The position numbers and the translations under genes were made by a program. The notes under the pieces are model-generated. The model was not told the DNA's origin and did not search any database. It was given only the letters and a program-made list of their open reading frames with translations. From Chrysomallon squamiferum (lineage: Eukaryota; Mollusca; Gastropoda; Neomphalida; Peltospiridae): a DNA stretch of 64,000 nucleotides. Position 1 is the stretch's first letter, and the number at the start of each line of letters is the position of its first letter. Shown in pieces: positions 44,601 through 56,800 of the stretch. The stretch covers positions 36,135,801 to 36,199,800 of the forward strand of contig CM022670.1 of NCBI GenBank assembly GCA_012295275.1, written 5' to 3'.

Positions 44601-47600
44601 TCAGTTCACAAAGACAGAGCGAAGACTCTTTCACAAAATATGTTGATGAAAGAGGTAAGGACGGTATGAATTAAAAACATTTTTGGAAAATTATTTATAT
44701 ATGTGTGTATATATTATTTTTTATTTTTTATTTTTTATTTTTTCAGTTTACATATAGTGAAAAGTTATTATATATGTGTGTGTGTGTATGTGTGTATGTT
44801 TTCTATATTTTGAACCAGAAAAATCTTGGACATTTTAATGCAAGTTTTTTGTAAATTTCTGAAGAACAGAAAACCTGTAATTTGAATCTGTTAAATGAAC
44901 CATGTTTGAAAAAATGGATTCACTGAGGTATATTCTCCAGTCTTTTTTTTTTTTTTATATAAATTGTCATATTGCAAATAGATGTAAAGAATATTAATAT
45001 TTAAACTTAAAAGAGAAACAGATTGTTATTTTCAAGTGTAGATTTTTTGTTTAAAGTCCATTTTCAGCTTTAGTTTTCATTAATAATGTTTTTTTCTTTT
45101 TCAAGATCCCAAAAGAAGGAAGATAGACGTAACGCCATCAAGTGGTAAGGTTAGTAATGTAGAATTAATGGAAGTATGTTCATAGCAGAGCAGCAGCTGG
45201 ATCACACACACGCAGCAGTGTCTTGCAGTTCAAGAGGTTCCTAGAGAAATCATGGGTAGAAGCCAGATGGAGCATTGATTGTTGTTTTCAGCATTTTCTG
45301 CACAGGGAGTTGACGCATGGAAGAGTCCTGCTTCAAAAGTTTAAAGTCTTGTTCTAGTTGCATTGAAATTCTCAAATACGGAAGTAAAAGTTTTCAGAAT
45401 CGGGCCGATAGGATCAGGATGTTCGACAGATGAAAATATCAAGTTTATGCAGTTATTAAAAAAAATCCCTACCAAAGTTTTTGAGTATAGTCCACAGATC
45501 AGTGTGGACATTTGCATAATAGGTATATAAAGTAATTTTTGCATGTAGCAACCTGGTGGAGGGTTATAGAAGGTCCACATGCCATTAGTTCAGCGAATAG
45601 CCGGTCAGGCAAGAGAAGCATAGAATATCTACATGAGGTCTTGCAAATAGCCAGTCAGTCGGTCATTAATTAAAAAAAAAAAAAGTTTCGAAGTTTAAAA
45701 TTGCTTAGAATCAGTCTTCTCTGAAATGAAGAATTAGAAGGTTCAAATTTCACCCTCTGAAGGTCATGATGCTGTCGAGAGCAAAAGAATCCTATTTGAA
45801 ATAAAAGCAAAAGTAAAGTTCATTTGAAGAGCAGATGAATGCTGTCAGATCTGTTTATCAAAAGACATTGCCTTTAAAAGAGAAAGAATAGAGGGGGTCA
45901 TCTTACAAAGAATACGAAGCCAGTCTGATCATCGAAGCTGCCTTTTGGTATACAGTCCCATAATTAAGTGCTGGGAGAAAGTTTCTTGCAAATGAAAATG
46001 ATATATATTTCTTATAAGAAGCAGGCCACGCCGTCTCTCAAATTCAGTATGCAGTCATCTTTATGGAGAGAAGTCTTTGTATTTCCTTGCAGGCTTAATC
46101 TTTCTCCGAATTTGTCCTGTTCCCGCACTAATTTTTACGAGCATCAAAAAAAAAAAACATTTTTAAATTTCATGAACAATTTGTATTTTGAGAAGAGTAA
46201 AGAAACGAAAGTATTTGCCATTTTGTTCATCCAGTCATCGCCGTATCCTGTTAATGGAAGAAGAAACCTCCATGGACTTTATTCCTACTTGTTTTCTGAA
46301 GCCTACACAAAAAAACTGATAAAACATCAACTACCTGAATGAAGATCACAGTGGACTGAATTATTTTCTGAATAGAACAGACATCACAAGTGGTTCTTTC
46401 CTACTTTTTTTTTTTTTTTCTTTGTCCCCCACCCAAAAGGAAGACTGTTGTTTACTTATAAAGTACAAACTTTTAGTTTAAAAAATGGAAAAGAATTGTG
46501 CATTTTTCTATAATTTTCATCTATTTTTATTATCCTGATTGATAGTCATTTTATTATTGTCCAAAAGAATTTTTAAAAATCATTCCAAAAATTACCAAAA
46601 TTTATAAATTAATTACTGTAAACAAAACTAAAATATGCCTGCATCAGTCTTCCTTTACAACTTTATTCTTTTTTTTTTTCTTTTTTTTTCCCCGATCTTT
46701 AGCTTTAAAAAAAAAAAAAAGGAAAAAAAAGTGGAATTTTTCAACTGCAGAAAATTCATTATCATTGTGAAATAGTTAATTAAGAATACATAGTATGATT
46801 TTTAATCATACAAAAACACTTTGGATCTTGTGTGCAAATTCAGAGAAATTCCAATATGTTGTGTTGCGTGATTTAAAAAAAAAGAAATGAGCAAGAATTT
46901 AAAAAAGCATTCCTGGAGTGCTCTTTGGTTTTGTTTTTTGTTCATTCATTTATTTATTTATTTATTTATCATTATTTTAAATCAAATTATTCAAAAGAGC
47001 CAGTTTGTTCAGTAATCCTATTCATCTGAAGACCAGATTCAAGATAGCAGCATGAACCTGAGAGGCAGCAGAGAGAAGATTTTCCCTGCCAGTATAATGA
47101 TAAAAGCTGTAGGGATATCACCAGCTGGCTAGTGTAATTGTCATCAAACAACACCTTTTGATAGATTCTGTGAAATCCAGTTAACTAATTACATTATTTT
47201 TGTAATGTTGTAGTGAGAATATCTGTTACTAATTACAGAAAAATAAAATGCAATAAAACTAAATTTGTTTTTATTAGTTTTCTTAGAATTGTTTCTAAGT
47301 AACTTGTTATCTGTGTGAGTTTAAACTTGTTCCTATGTAAAATTTTAAAAATTAGGTAAAATTAATTAAATTGGTCTGTTAATTCCTTTTCAGTGCTACT
47401 TTATTGTTAAATAATTTTTATAATGAGAAAAATACAAACAAAAAACATAATTTTTATATTCTTAAATTTTGCATTTCCATAGTTTATGTATTTATTTTAT
47501 TTTTTTTATTTTGAAACGCATTTTGAAATCATGAAACATTTCATCAGTTTACTCAAAAAATATTTGTAAAATATATTGGCTTCTAAGTGACATTCTTTCC

Positions 47601-47761
47601 TAGTAACCATGATCAAAGTTGTTTGTCACAGTTTATTATGTGTTTTGTGGTCACTGTTTTTCTTGGTCATGGAAAAAAAAAAAAAAAAAAAAAAATGTGT
47701 GTGTATTTATTTATTTTTTATTTTTGTTTATAATCATAATAACCATTAGTAATATATTTAT

Positions 47762-47805
<44 letters not shown>

Positions 47806-50800
47806 ATGTAGACTTCTGTTTATTATTCAGATGCTTTGAAAATAATAAAAGTATATGAAAACAAGCTAATAGAAAATTAGCACACATAACACATAACAGA
47901 AAATTATTTCACATGAATGATACATTAAATATTCCATAAATACTTAAAATTTCATATCTGTTGCAGACAATATTGTTTTACCTTATTTATTAAAAATAAA
48001 TTTGCAGATATTTCAAATTAGATGATTTTAAGTAGTTGCAGTTTGTCAAGTTTTCTTTCTATATAATGTGTATACAGTCCATATGTTTGTTTTTAATAAG
48101 TCATTCTGCAATCTGGATTCATTATAATATTTAAAAAATATATATTTAAAATAATTTATATAGAATCTGATACACTTGTCAAACAGAATACTCACCACAA
48201 ATGAAATTGTTTTTACTAAATTCCTTATGGCAACTGAATGTTAAAACATACAACATTTGACTTTTGGGGTTTTATTTATTATTTTCTTTCAATATTGCTA
48301 TCTAGGGAAAAAGAAAATTGTTCATTTTTAAATGTTAAAAGGAAATAAATGAAAATATATGTATATTTCAAATGACATGGTTTTAAAGTTCCCTGAAGAA
48401 ATGGAAAATAAGTCTGAAAAACTAGCAATGGTTGCTCAGAACTGTTGGAGTATCAGGATTGCAAATAATATTAGAACACAACATTCTAAAGTATGTCCTG
48501 TTATTTTTTTTATTTTAAAATTTGTTTTTTTTAATAAATTATTTATAATTTTTAAACAGTAATTGAGAAAATGTTATGGTGTGTTCAGTATGTATGGGCA
48601 GGCAACTTTCTTGTTTAATAATTTTGTTGTCAGAAATGTAATGAACATCGTATTTTAGCTGTTCAACACTTTTTATTATTTTACACATAAACCAAAAAAT
48701 TGATCCAGAATTTTAAATAGGAAAGAGTAAATCAATTTTCAGCTGAGCCAATAAATGGTATGGATTAAGATTTTAGTTTTCACAAAATATTTTTAAATAA
48801 TTATTAATTTTCTACAAAAAAAAAAAAAAAAAAAAAAAGCCAAAGTTAAGTGTCCATAATTGATAATTTTGAATATTTTCTGCAAAACTGAAATATAGAT
48901 CATTCATGCTTGAAAATAGGTAAAAAAATAACTACAATCATCCAGCATATGTGTACATGTTTGCATATTGTTGAATAGTTTTAAATCTGTCACACAGGTG
49001 TTAAATGTGAATAAAGAGAAAATTACCATACAAATATATTTTATAAAATTAGAGACATTTTATACATATATGTATACAGAACAAAGTTATAATTTTTTTT
49101 TTTTTTTTTTTTAGAAATGTTTTTGTGAAAAAAGTGATTCTTCCTAAGTTGTGCTTTGTTTTATGAATGCATGTATGCAGTATAACAACAGATTCTGAAA
49201 ATTTATTTGCTGAATCTGCCACTATGTTATTTCACCAGTCTCGGAATATTGTTTGACCATTTCATTGTAACATTGTCTTTCAGGAAAGTTACATTCCCGA
49301 AGTCTTGCCCAAACATCATCACATTAGAAGGGTAAGAGACTGTTCGATATGGGAAAATGTTCATGATCCTTAATTTTTAATTGAATATACGGGCCAAATA
49401 TGAACCTTCTGTGCTGAACACCTTTTTAACACATTTTTGTAAAATAATAAAGAATAATCCCATTTAGTACAATTTTTTAAGAATGATATATATTCTTTGG
49501 TGGAGACACATTTGTCTTTTGGACTGTTTGGCCACTGTCCAATATTTCAACATTGCAATATTGGTAATTATTATTATTATTATTATTATATTATTATTAT
49601 TATTATTATTATTAAATAAAATAAAATAATAGTAGTATCAACAAGTAGTTATTAACAACAATGTATAAATATTAAAATATGTTTAACACTAATACTTCCA
49701 CCACCACTATTCATTAGGCTGTTGGTATTCTGTACTATATTTCTGTTTTTGTTAATTAAATGTACCTATGTGGCTGTTGTGTAATAATAATACAAAACTG
49801 AATCTTCTCTGAAGAATGTGTCACATTTTAGTGTCAGGTTCTCTCAACACAATTCAGTAGAACAAAAATAAAAATTGCTTTAAATAAACACACACACACA
49901 TGAAAACAATAATTTATTCCCCATTTAGTGAATAAATAAGACATTTGTCATTTTCTGTATAATAACTAAAATATTGATTCTATTGATGGGATTATACTAC
50001 AGTAATGTAATTCGTTGCAATAAAAAGAACCAAACTGAGACACAGTTATAAAGTATCTAACCCCTGGTAATCAACAATAGTTGTGTTAAAACAAACAAGA
50101 CAGATGTTTTTAATATTCCTCTTACAGTGAAGTGATTTGCTAACAAAAACTGCTCTGTTCATCTTTATCAAAAAGCATAAAAATAATTTTTATCAAACAG
50201 TACAAGATAAATTTCATTATTAAAGGCCTAAACAAATTTTTAAAAAAGTCCTACATGATTTCATAGGTTGAATTTTATTTTTCCTTCCCTCCTAAACATG
50301 AATTTTTGGCTACTGTTCATTTCAATATTCTGAACAGATTTGATTTAGATGTTTTTAATTTTGAAGTACCTAAATAAAATTGTATTTTGTCTCACTGCCT
50401 GTACCCATATTTTCAGCAATACTGAACCAAAATGTGATTATAAGATCTTTTATATTTTATTATTTATTAATATTATTATTAATATTGTTTTGTTTAATTA
50501 ATAATTGGCTTGTTCTGCCTTCTAATATTGTCAGTAATATAGAATTTTTTTTTTGTTGTTGTTTTTTTCTTCTACTTCATTTTTTTTCTTGCATTCCATC
50601 TTTAAAACAATTGATCCAGATAAGTAACAAGATAATGTACACAAGTTAAATGACTATATTGTTAAAAATATCAGTTAACTTTGTCTTGATTTACATGTGA
50701 TAATAAAGGAAACTATCTCATTTAGATATATTTTCCAGTAATACAGATTTTAGTATTGATCTATAAGTTACGGATGCTGATAAAGAAATCGTTGCACATA

Positions 50801-52422
50801 CACTATTGCTATTGATTTTTTGACAGCTTGTATTGATTCTGATACTGTGCAGACTGAAACAGATATTTGTTCAAAAGGAATAGAAATGTTAATATCCTGA
50901 ATTTTATGAGTTTTTTTTGTTTTTTTTCTTGCATTAACTTCCAAACTGGTGCAGATCATTTTGGAAATTTTTTTTTTTTTTTTTTTAAAATGAATTACTC
51001 AATAATTTTAAGAGACATGTTTTTGTTGTTGTTTTTTTTAAAAAAGGATTCATATGTTTTTTCATTAGCTTAGTCAGATATGCATTTTTTTTTTCAGATA
51101 CACAATTGTTCTTTGCTTTCAGGCAAGATCATAAAAACCGTTTTATTCTTCACAAATGTATATGCCATTAGAAACAGAAATGATGAGTTTCACAAATTTT
51201 GATATTGTACAAAACTCACAAAAAATCTCAGTAAATATTTCTAACTTTAAAGCAAAACGTTCTGCATTATTTTATTTACTAAATAAAAATGTAGAAAAGA
51301 AATGGTTTAAACCTTTAAATATACCTCTTCTACAGATTCAGTTAAAATGCAAAATAAAATTTTACAATTACAAGAACTGTACTGTTTCCATTTATCATCA
51401 AAAAAATTTCAGTGTATTATTTACACACAAGGGAAGTAAGCTCTTTGAATTGAGGAGATAGTTTCTGATGACAAAACGTGTTCAAGGCCTACATTTTCTT
51501 CCAGAGTCCTTCCACTGAACGAGAACGAGAACGTGAAAGGGATTGGGACAGAGATCGAGATTGGGATAGGAAAGAAAGGAAAAGGGTAAACAACATGTTT
51601 TTTTTTTTTTTTCTGATTTAAATGTTACCTGGTATGCAGGCTCATCTGTCTTCCACAGGGAAAAGATGCTTCGTTATGTTCCATTTAAGTTAATGAGACA
51701 ATGTAAATACCTCGTAATGTAATGGTTCACCAAGAAGTGATAAAACGTGTTTATTTCATCCAAATAATGAGTACATGCAAATATATCTTAATGTAGTGGT
51801 TCACCAACAGGTGATAAAACTTATTTACATCCAGTTAATGTAAAGTTGTAAATATTTCTTCGTGTAAGGGCTCACCAAGAAGTGACAAAACATGTTAATT
51901 TACATGCAGTTAATGTGAAGTTAAAAATATCTCTTAGTGTAATGTTTCCCCAAAGGTGATAAAACTTGTTAATTTACATCCAGTTAATTTGAAGTTATAA
52001 ATATCTATTACTGTAATGGTTTATTAAGGGGTGATGAACCTAGTTAATTTGAACATATATATCTGTTGCAAATCAAAAATCAAAAATTGCCAGAAATATA
52101 AGGTTTAAACATACACTAATTGATAATAAAGAAGTTGCTACGGTCAGCAGTAATTTCATATATTTAAAACTTCATAAACTTGCGATCTGGCATTTATAAT
52201 TTTATCAGACATTGTTTCAATGCTTTGCCCAATTGAAATAATTTAGAAAGTTTTAACATTGTTGTGAATACTGTTTGTTTATTTCTTAATCCACTGAATA
52301 TTCTTTTTTAACTTTTAATCAAGTTTAAACTGACTTGTTTTGTTATGTGTAGGATCATTCCCTTGAAAAGGTTGAGGCTGACCTGAAAAGAAGACGAAGT
52401 GAGGAAATGTTTTCATCTCGTA

Positions 52423-52454
<32 letters not shown>

Positions 52455-53848
52455 CCATCTTTTTTACTTCTAAAGGAATTATTTTTTTCCTTTACAAATT
52501 TTTTTTTTTTTATTTATTTATTTATTTTTAATAAAACATTATTAACTAATGTATTATTGTGGAATTATGAAATACATTCATAGATATTATTTTTATTAGA
52601 GATCAAAATTTATGACACATTGACCAAGAGGAAAGAATTATATGTGAGGATACAAGAGATAGTTTCTGTTTACAAAGTAACATCTTTTTTTTTTTTTTTT
52701 TTTTAGGTTCAAAACAGAATGGAGATTCAGAAACATCATCCAAACCAAGGAGTCGTAGCAAGGAGAGGGACTGGCAGAGTAACAAACACCAGAGTCCATC
52801 ATCACGACCAGCTAAGTACGAAACAAGTCCAGTGTCTAGAAACAGAAATGAAAGTCCTACAAGAGCTGAAAGTCCTCTACTGAGGACAAACAGGCACAGT
52901 CCTCCAGTGAGAAGCAGGCATTTCAGTCCTCCAGCAAGACTTGGCAAACATAGCAGTCCTCCTCCGCCAAGATCTGTCAAATATGCGAGTCCACCACCTC
53001 GAGTTGGCAGCAGCAAGAAGGTGAACAGAATAATCAATATATTAGTAGTAATAGAGCAGGATGAAATATGTTAATTTTTTATTTTATTTTATTTATTTAT
53101 TTTTTTTTTTTGGGGGTCACAGTGCCTTTGATGTTAATTTATACATTTTAGCAAATATTTTCAAAGGAATTTTCTGAAGAAAAAAATAAATAAATAAATA
53201 AAGAGGAGAAAGAGTTTAATGAGTGAAGCATTATTTTTATAAAGCAATAATAAAAAGAATAATTTGATTTCAATCCAGGAAATGTATCCTCTAAAATGTA
53301 CCCACAATAAGACAATTGCATAAAACGGGTAAACTTTTTCTTCTTTTTTAAAAAAAAAAAATATATTTTCATTGCTTTTTAATTAATTGTAAATACCTTA
53401 CTTACTATATAGTTTTTAATTTTTCAGGATCTAGGTTCCTCAGATGAATCTCCAGTTAAGAAAACAAAAGTGAAGAAAGAAAAAACGTATCCTTTGTTAA
53501 ATTTATAAATAACAAAATGTTATCATCAAAATAGTACTTATTAGGTTTCATATAAATGAAGTTGTACTATCCAAAGAAAATACAGAATACTGAATTTCAA
53601 AAACATAAATAAAAATTAATTATTTTTCGTTAGGAGCGTGATGAAATGTCAAACTTGAAAATGGTGTATTGTTTTATTTACACGCAAAACTATATTGAAC
53701 TGATTTGTTTTTAATGTAGGGTTTATGTGTGTATGTGGATATTTGCTTGTCTACACTGCAGATTATACATACTGTGCAAGTTAAAATCACCTGTTTTGTT
53801 TTTCCTTAACATAGTTCTAGCTCTTCCTCCAAAAAGTCAAAGAAATGA
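26468..53848 (+). CDS. THOC2: THOC2: THO complex subunit 2, 40 exons, 1634 aa
   Basis: Exons: 26468-26532, 27223-27373, 27603-27654, 28486-28556, 28903-29024, 29305-29441, 29653-29813, 30002-30097, 30350-30496, 30797-30969, 31220-31418, 31632-31792, 31962-32063, 32341-32425, 32658-32751, 33022-33102, 33347-33443, 33594-33711, 34002-34181, 34498-34662, 34969-35031, 35326-35420, 35872-35998, 36260-36401, 36659-36816, 37088-37216, 39664-39798, 40072-40140, 42703-42818, 42991-43060, 43372-43471, 43740-43890, 44233-44654, 45106-45173, 49284-49331, 51505-51585, 52353-52419, 52707-53020, 53428-53486, 53815-53848. Phases agree at every junction, total 4905 nt (human protein ~1593 aa). Family signatures include [51 protein letters not shown] and YGRFLC. 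THOC2 is the scaffold of the nuclear THO/TREX complex, which couples transcription to mRNA export. From residue ~1150 the tail is Lys/Glu-rich, with SPP repeats at ~1500-1604. Introns 21, 26 and 28 carry snoRNA-like elements. Confidence 0.97.
27106..27150. repeat. TG then T-run tract
   Basis: Low-complexity TG repeats followed by a ~26-base T-rich run in THOC2 intron 1. Confidence 0.85.
28819..28859. repeat. Poly(T) tract
   Basis: An almost pure T run of ~41 bases in THOC2 intron 4, close to the exon 5 acceptor. Confidence 0.9.
35109..35181 (+). ncRNA. Box C/D snoRNA-like, family B copy 1 (THOC2 intron 21)
   Basis: C box GGTGATGT at 35115-35122, D box CTGA at 35170-35173 and terminal stem GTGTATC/GATATAT. 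The D-proximal guide segment GCATGGTAGAC is shared exactly with family B copy 3 in intron 28. The internal segment TTAACAAATTTGATTA is a diverged form of the family's TTACCAAATATGA. Confidence 0.6.
35446..35526. mobile_element. 81 bp mariner-type MITE
   Basis: Near-perfect terminal inverted repeats begin TTGGGTTGGCAA and end TTGCCAACCCAA. They are flanked by TA on both sides, which matches mariner/Tc1 target-site duplication. The repeats continue inward (ATAAGATCCCG against CGGGAACTTA) around a T/A-rich centre. It has no coding capacity and sits in THOC2 intron 22, 25 bases after the exon 22 donor. Confidence 0.85.
36041..36105 (+). ncRNA. Dispersed relative of the ALKBH8-intron hairpin
   Basis: ATTCCTGGTATTTACC on the left and CAGCAAAATGCTAAGTGT on the right repeat both arm signatures of the array at the expected spacing, and they still pair on the plus strand. 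Here the orientation matches the host gene, so the intronic transcript could carry it. A single diverged copy. Confidence 0.4.
37286..37355 (+). ncRNA. Box C/D snoRNA-like, family A copy 1
   Basis: C box GTGATGA at 37294-37300 and D box CTGA at 37345-37348, closed by a perfect ACACACC/GGTGTGT stem. The guide-like AAATGATAGGC lies directly upstream of the D box. An internal GTGACTGTCAGTGATA could hold D'/C'. THOC2 intron 26. Confidence 0.75.
37915..37988 (+). ncRNA. Box C/D snoRNA-like, family A copy 2 (C box altered)
   Basis: Long terminal stem GTGGACACACC with GGTGTGATCAC and intact D box CTGA at 37976-37979. The C box reads GTGAAGA rather than GTGATGA, which would weaken assembly. The guide is TCGATAGGC. 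Confidence 0.55.
38281..38350 (+). ncRNA. Box C/D snoRNA-like, family A copy 3
   Basis: C box GTGATGA at 38289-38295, D box CTGA at 38340-38343 and guide AAATGATAGGG. The terminal stem is weaker (ACATACC against GGTTTTG). Confidence 0.55.
38746..38816 (+). ncRNA. Box C/D snoRNA-like, family A copy 4
   Basis: C box GTGATGA at 38755-38761, D box CTGA at 38805-38808 and perfect stem GACAAGCC/GGCTTGTC. The stem differs from copy 1 yet remains fully paired, which indicates compensatory change. The guide is AAATGATAGGC. Confidence 0.75.
39372..39442 (+). ncRNA. Box C/D snoRNA-like, family A copy 5 (D box altered)
   Basis: C box GTGATGA at 39381-39387. The D position reads CAGA at 39431-39434 instead of CTGA. 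The guide AAATGATAGGC is intact and the stem GATAAGCC/GGCATGTC is partly paired. Likely a decaying copy. Confidence 0.45.
39568..39616. repeat. (GACA)n microsatellite
   Basis: About eleven GACA units preceded by a GA tract, ~47 bases before the THOC2 exon 27 acceptor. Confidence 0.9.
40296..40380 (+). ncRNA. Box C/D snoRNA-like, family B copy 2
   Basis: A 12 bp terminal stem pairs TTTTGGCATATC with GATGTGTCAAAA, including two G:U pairs. C box ATGATGA at 40309-40315 and D box CTGA at 40365-40368. The internal segment GCTTACCAAATATGA, followed by C'-like ATGATTC, is conserved in the family. THOC2 intron 28. Confidence 0.75.
40792..40866 (+). ncRNA. Box C/D snoRNA-like, family B copy 3
   Basis: C box ATGATGT at 40801-40807, D box CTGA at 40853-40856 and internal TTACCAAATATGA. 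The D-proximal guide GCATGGTAGAC is shared with copy 1. The terminal stem is short. Confidence 0.65.
41309..41387 (+). ncRNA. Box C/D snoRNA-like, family B copy 4
   Basis: Stem TTTGGCATATC/GATGTGTCAA, C box GTGATGT at 41321-41327 and D box CTGA at 41374-41377. The internal GCTTACCAAATATGA is intact. Confidence 0.7.
41589..41640. repeat. Poly(T) tracts
   Basis: Two long T runs with short interruptions in THOC2 intron 28. Confidence 0.9.
41779..41820 (+). pseudogene. Truncated family B snoRNA remnant
   Basis: ACATATCAGTGA joins directly to ATGATTCATAAGAAATGG and TCTGAGATG. The internal D' guide segment is missing, as if ~30 bases were deleted. A second fragment (ATGATTCATAAG) follows near 41852. 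Confidence 0.6.
42093..42166 (+). ncRNA. Box C/D snoRNA-like, family B copy 5
   Basis: C box ATGATGT at 42101-42107, D box CTGA at 42155-42158 and short stem ATACC/GGTAT. The internal GCTTACCAAATATGA is intact. Confidence 0.65.
42434..42505 (+). ncRNA. Box C/D snoRNA-like, family B copy 6
   Basis: Stem ACATACC/GGTGTGT, C box GTGATGT at 42442-42448 and D box CTGA at 42496-42499. The internal GCTTACCAAATATGA is intact. About 200 bases before the exon 29 acceptor. Confidence 0.7.
45174..49283. other. THOC2 intron 34
   Basis: A 4.1 kb intron. Its first ~1.2 kb (45175-46440) has a more balanced base composition than the other introns and a 124-codon open frame (45968-46342) with no recognisable domain. 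A GGTTCAAATTTCACC motif near 45739 resembles a polymerase III B box, so a degraded SINE is possible but unproven. The rest is AT-rich, with poly(T) at 47768-47800 and poly(A) at 47670-47693. Confidence 0.5.
49569..49613. repeat. (ATT)n microsatellite
   Basis: A run of TTA/ATT triplets in THOC2 intron 35. Confidence 0.9.
51703..52068. repeat. Five-unit ~80 bp tandem repeat in THOC2 intron 36
   Basis: Diverged units share TAATGGTTCACCAA, AAGTGATAAAAC, TTTACATCCAGTTAATG and AAGTTATAAATATCT. They are not obviously palindromic, so this is probably an ordinary minisatellite rather than an RNA array. Confidence 0.8.
52425..52454. repeat. Poly(T) tract after exon 37
   Basis: A ~30-base T run directly after the exon 37 donor. 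Confidence 0.9.
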
Positions 53849-56800
53849 TTGTATAGAAGAATCAACTTTGTCCCAAGCCGTCTGTGAATTACATACTGTA
53901 CAGAACATTGTGAATCCACTTTCTGTACAAACCTGTCGACTGTGATTTATAGTTGTGTGTGTTTCAGAGCAGTGCCTATCAAATCGAAATAGAGAAAATT
54001 CCTATTGTTTCCAGTTGTTAATAAAGAATATTATCTTTTACAATAACTATTTTTTTTTTTTTTTTTTTAATGATTGTAAAAATAATGTACCCAGGTAAAG
54101 CTTACTTAATGTCACTGTAGAATCAGTTCCTTCTGTGACGTGTTTTTAAATAAGTTGTTCATATCACATTCATATTTTGAAAGTAGTGTAATTCATTTTT
54201 ATCTGTATACAAATGTTTTTATCGATGAAATATATCACATAATTGTATATACAGTATTACGTTTTTAAGTGCTGATTGTGTACAGATTCTTAAAAGAAAA
54301 AATTAAACAGTATTTGTACAAATTCACGACATGTTTGTTTTTGTCTTAGTGGTTCCAGATCCATGCAACTCTTGTATGTATTTATCTGACATAATACTGG
54401 TGCTGGCTGTTATTTACTCAACAGAAACTTGATGTTATGAATGTAGGCTATCCATCAGAGATACTGAAATATTGCAGAGGATATATGTTATATGTAAAAA
54501 TGTTTTTCAGATTTGGAAACATTGACTAAAGAAGCAGAAATACAATGGTTTTCTGAATCAGTCTTCTGTTCACTTTTGGGATGTGACCTGCTAAGATAAT
54601 GTCTCTAAACAGTTTAATCTAAGTGCATATGGCAATCTTCATATAAAAGATTCATTTATACTAATTAATAAAAATAGTCATAATGGACAGTATTAGGTTT
54701 CCAATAATCACTGTTACACTGGCTGTACAAATGGATTGTGTAAAAAAAAAAAAAAAAGAATTTGATAGTTTTTTTTTTTTTTTTTTTTCAAAATACAGTT
54801 ATAAAACAGTGTAATGCCACTGTAAAAGAATATTTGTTCCCCCAGGAAGAAGTATTCCAGAAATACTTGTAACATGGAGGAAACAAAAGTTTGTTCCTAC
54901 CCTTGAACATTGTTTTCCATCCCTAAGCATGGAGGAACTATTGGTTCCCAATGCTTTAAGTTACAGAATCAGAGTGAAATTTTCAGACTTGAATAACAGT
55001 ACATTTTTTAAAATTCATTTTCCTCAATATTTTCACACCAGTGTACTAACTATCCTTGTTGCCTAGCTGTTACCTCATAATAAGCAAGCCAGAATTTTAC
55101 ATTTACACAGAAAAACTGTTTAAGATGCTCTAAGGTAAAAGACCTAACAGTTTTCAGTGATACTTGCCTTTTTAAAACTACTTTGCTTCTTTCAAGTTCC
55201 ATAATTATTAAACATGTCAGATGAATGTTTTTCACCACCCACTGGAGCTATGACTATCAGGTAACAAAATGCAGATTTAAACAATATGGATTGCATTTCC
55301 TTCAAATTTAAAATTACCATGATCTGATTTTGTGTTTTATAAACTTAATGACTGGACAACATTGAAGTGATACCCTTTTGTGTGGTGTACACTCAATGGT
55401 TCTGAAAGGTCATGTCCAACTGAAGTAGACACTCTTAACATGAAGAAGCCCAAGGAGTTTTGTATTAGTTTTGGTGCTGTTGGAGACAGAAATTTAGCTT
55501 GGCTTGTCTTGTCTTCCCTTCCTCTGGAATAGTCCACTGCTTTGGAAGACGTGTTCAGATGACGCTATGGATTCTTTCCATATGTGATGGTGGCATAGGT
55601 TTCTGTTCCTTTTTTGATGGGGTACTGCCATCATTACTTGGTCTTTTTTTGTCATCCATCTGGGAGCTTTGGGTAGAGCAATACTGAAGTATCAGTAGAG
55701 TGAAATTTATAACAAAATTTCAAAGAAACTGAAGAATACCACTGGCATGCTTTTAAATGTGCACAGAATGAAAGACTGGGTAATTTGTAGCAAATACGTG
55801 AGGCAGTGCTCTATGTATTGAGTAAGCCTTTCCAACTGCTAATATATGCTGTTACCATATACTCTTTACAACATACTAAGACATGTTTATTGTATTGTTT
55901 GAGATGAGAATACTTAACAATATTAAAAGCTTGACTATTTCACCAGTTATCATCATAATAATTGGTGTATATCAAGTTGAAGAGTCTGATCAATGGACTT
56001 ACATCAGGTTCAAACAAGTGTCTTGATAAAATGATAAAAATGACAGAGGCTGTGTCAATGTAATACTTTATTTAAAAGGCACAGTGCAACATATTTCAAT
56101 GTTGGGGTACAGATAATAAAAGAGTTATCAATAATAAATGGATTTAGGGTTGAATATTTTCACCTTCATTTAAAAAAAAGAAGAAAAAAAGGAATATCCC
56201 TGATTTTAAGATGGGAGTAGTGATTATGTATCCCTCAGTTACTTTTCCATCTATCTACAATTTTGCAGTGGTGTTTAGTCGTTTTCATTAGATACACTAT
56301 GCAGCAATTACTACAGATAGAATACTGAACTATATCAGAAAATAATCACAGAATGGGGGGAACAAATATTCACGAATCGTTTTTCCTAGAGGGAAACAAA
56401 GATTTGTTTAGGAAGGAATGAAAATTCGGGGGAAAAAATATTCTCTAACACCGCCATTTTACCCAGTTAAAGGGTCATCACATTACGTATATGGCTGACT
56501 CAGCTGTATTTTGGTAACGCTAAACAAATTTTATAGCTGTGTACGAGATGACGTCACGACTCTTGGGTGTTATACACTATTATTAATTAAAGATTGGACA
56601 GCAAGAAAAAAAATAGAAATAAAAGAACTTGAGAAAAATGTGTAGACTATTCCTTTTTTATAACCAAAGAGTGTAATTTAAAAATATATATATATATTTT
56701 TTTTATTTCCTTTTCTAGAATAATATTCCCACTTCTATCATAACAAACAGCTGAGACAACTTATAAAATTTATTTTATTTTTATACATTTGTAATAGTGA

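Noticed and set aside
44220-44634. Minus-strand open frames opposite THOC2 exon 33
   Set aside because: Shadows of the Lys/Glu-rich coding exon, which lacks stops on the other strand because of its composition.
45730-45760. tRNA or SINE B box (GGTTCAAATTTCACC)
   Set aside because: No matching A box or cloverleaf could be found at the proper distance, so no element was called.
45968-46342. 124-codon open frame in THOC2 intron 34
   Set aside because: No recognisable domain, no splice phase match with THOC2 and no ortholog-like pattern. Kept only as a note in the intron entry.
51703-52068. Tandem repeat as a third structured-RNA array
   Set aside because: The units show no clear self-complementary arms and no snoRNA boxes. 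An ordinary minisatellite is simpler.
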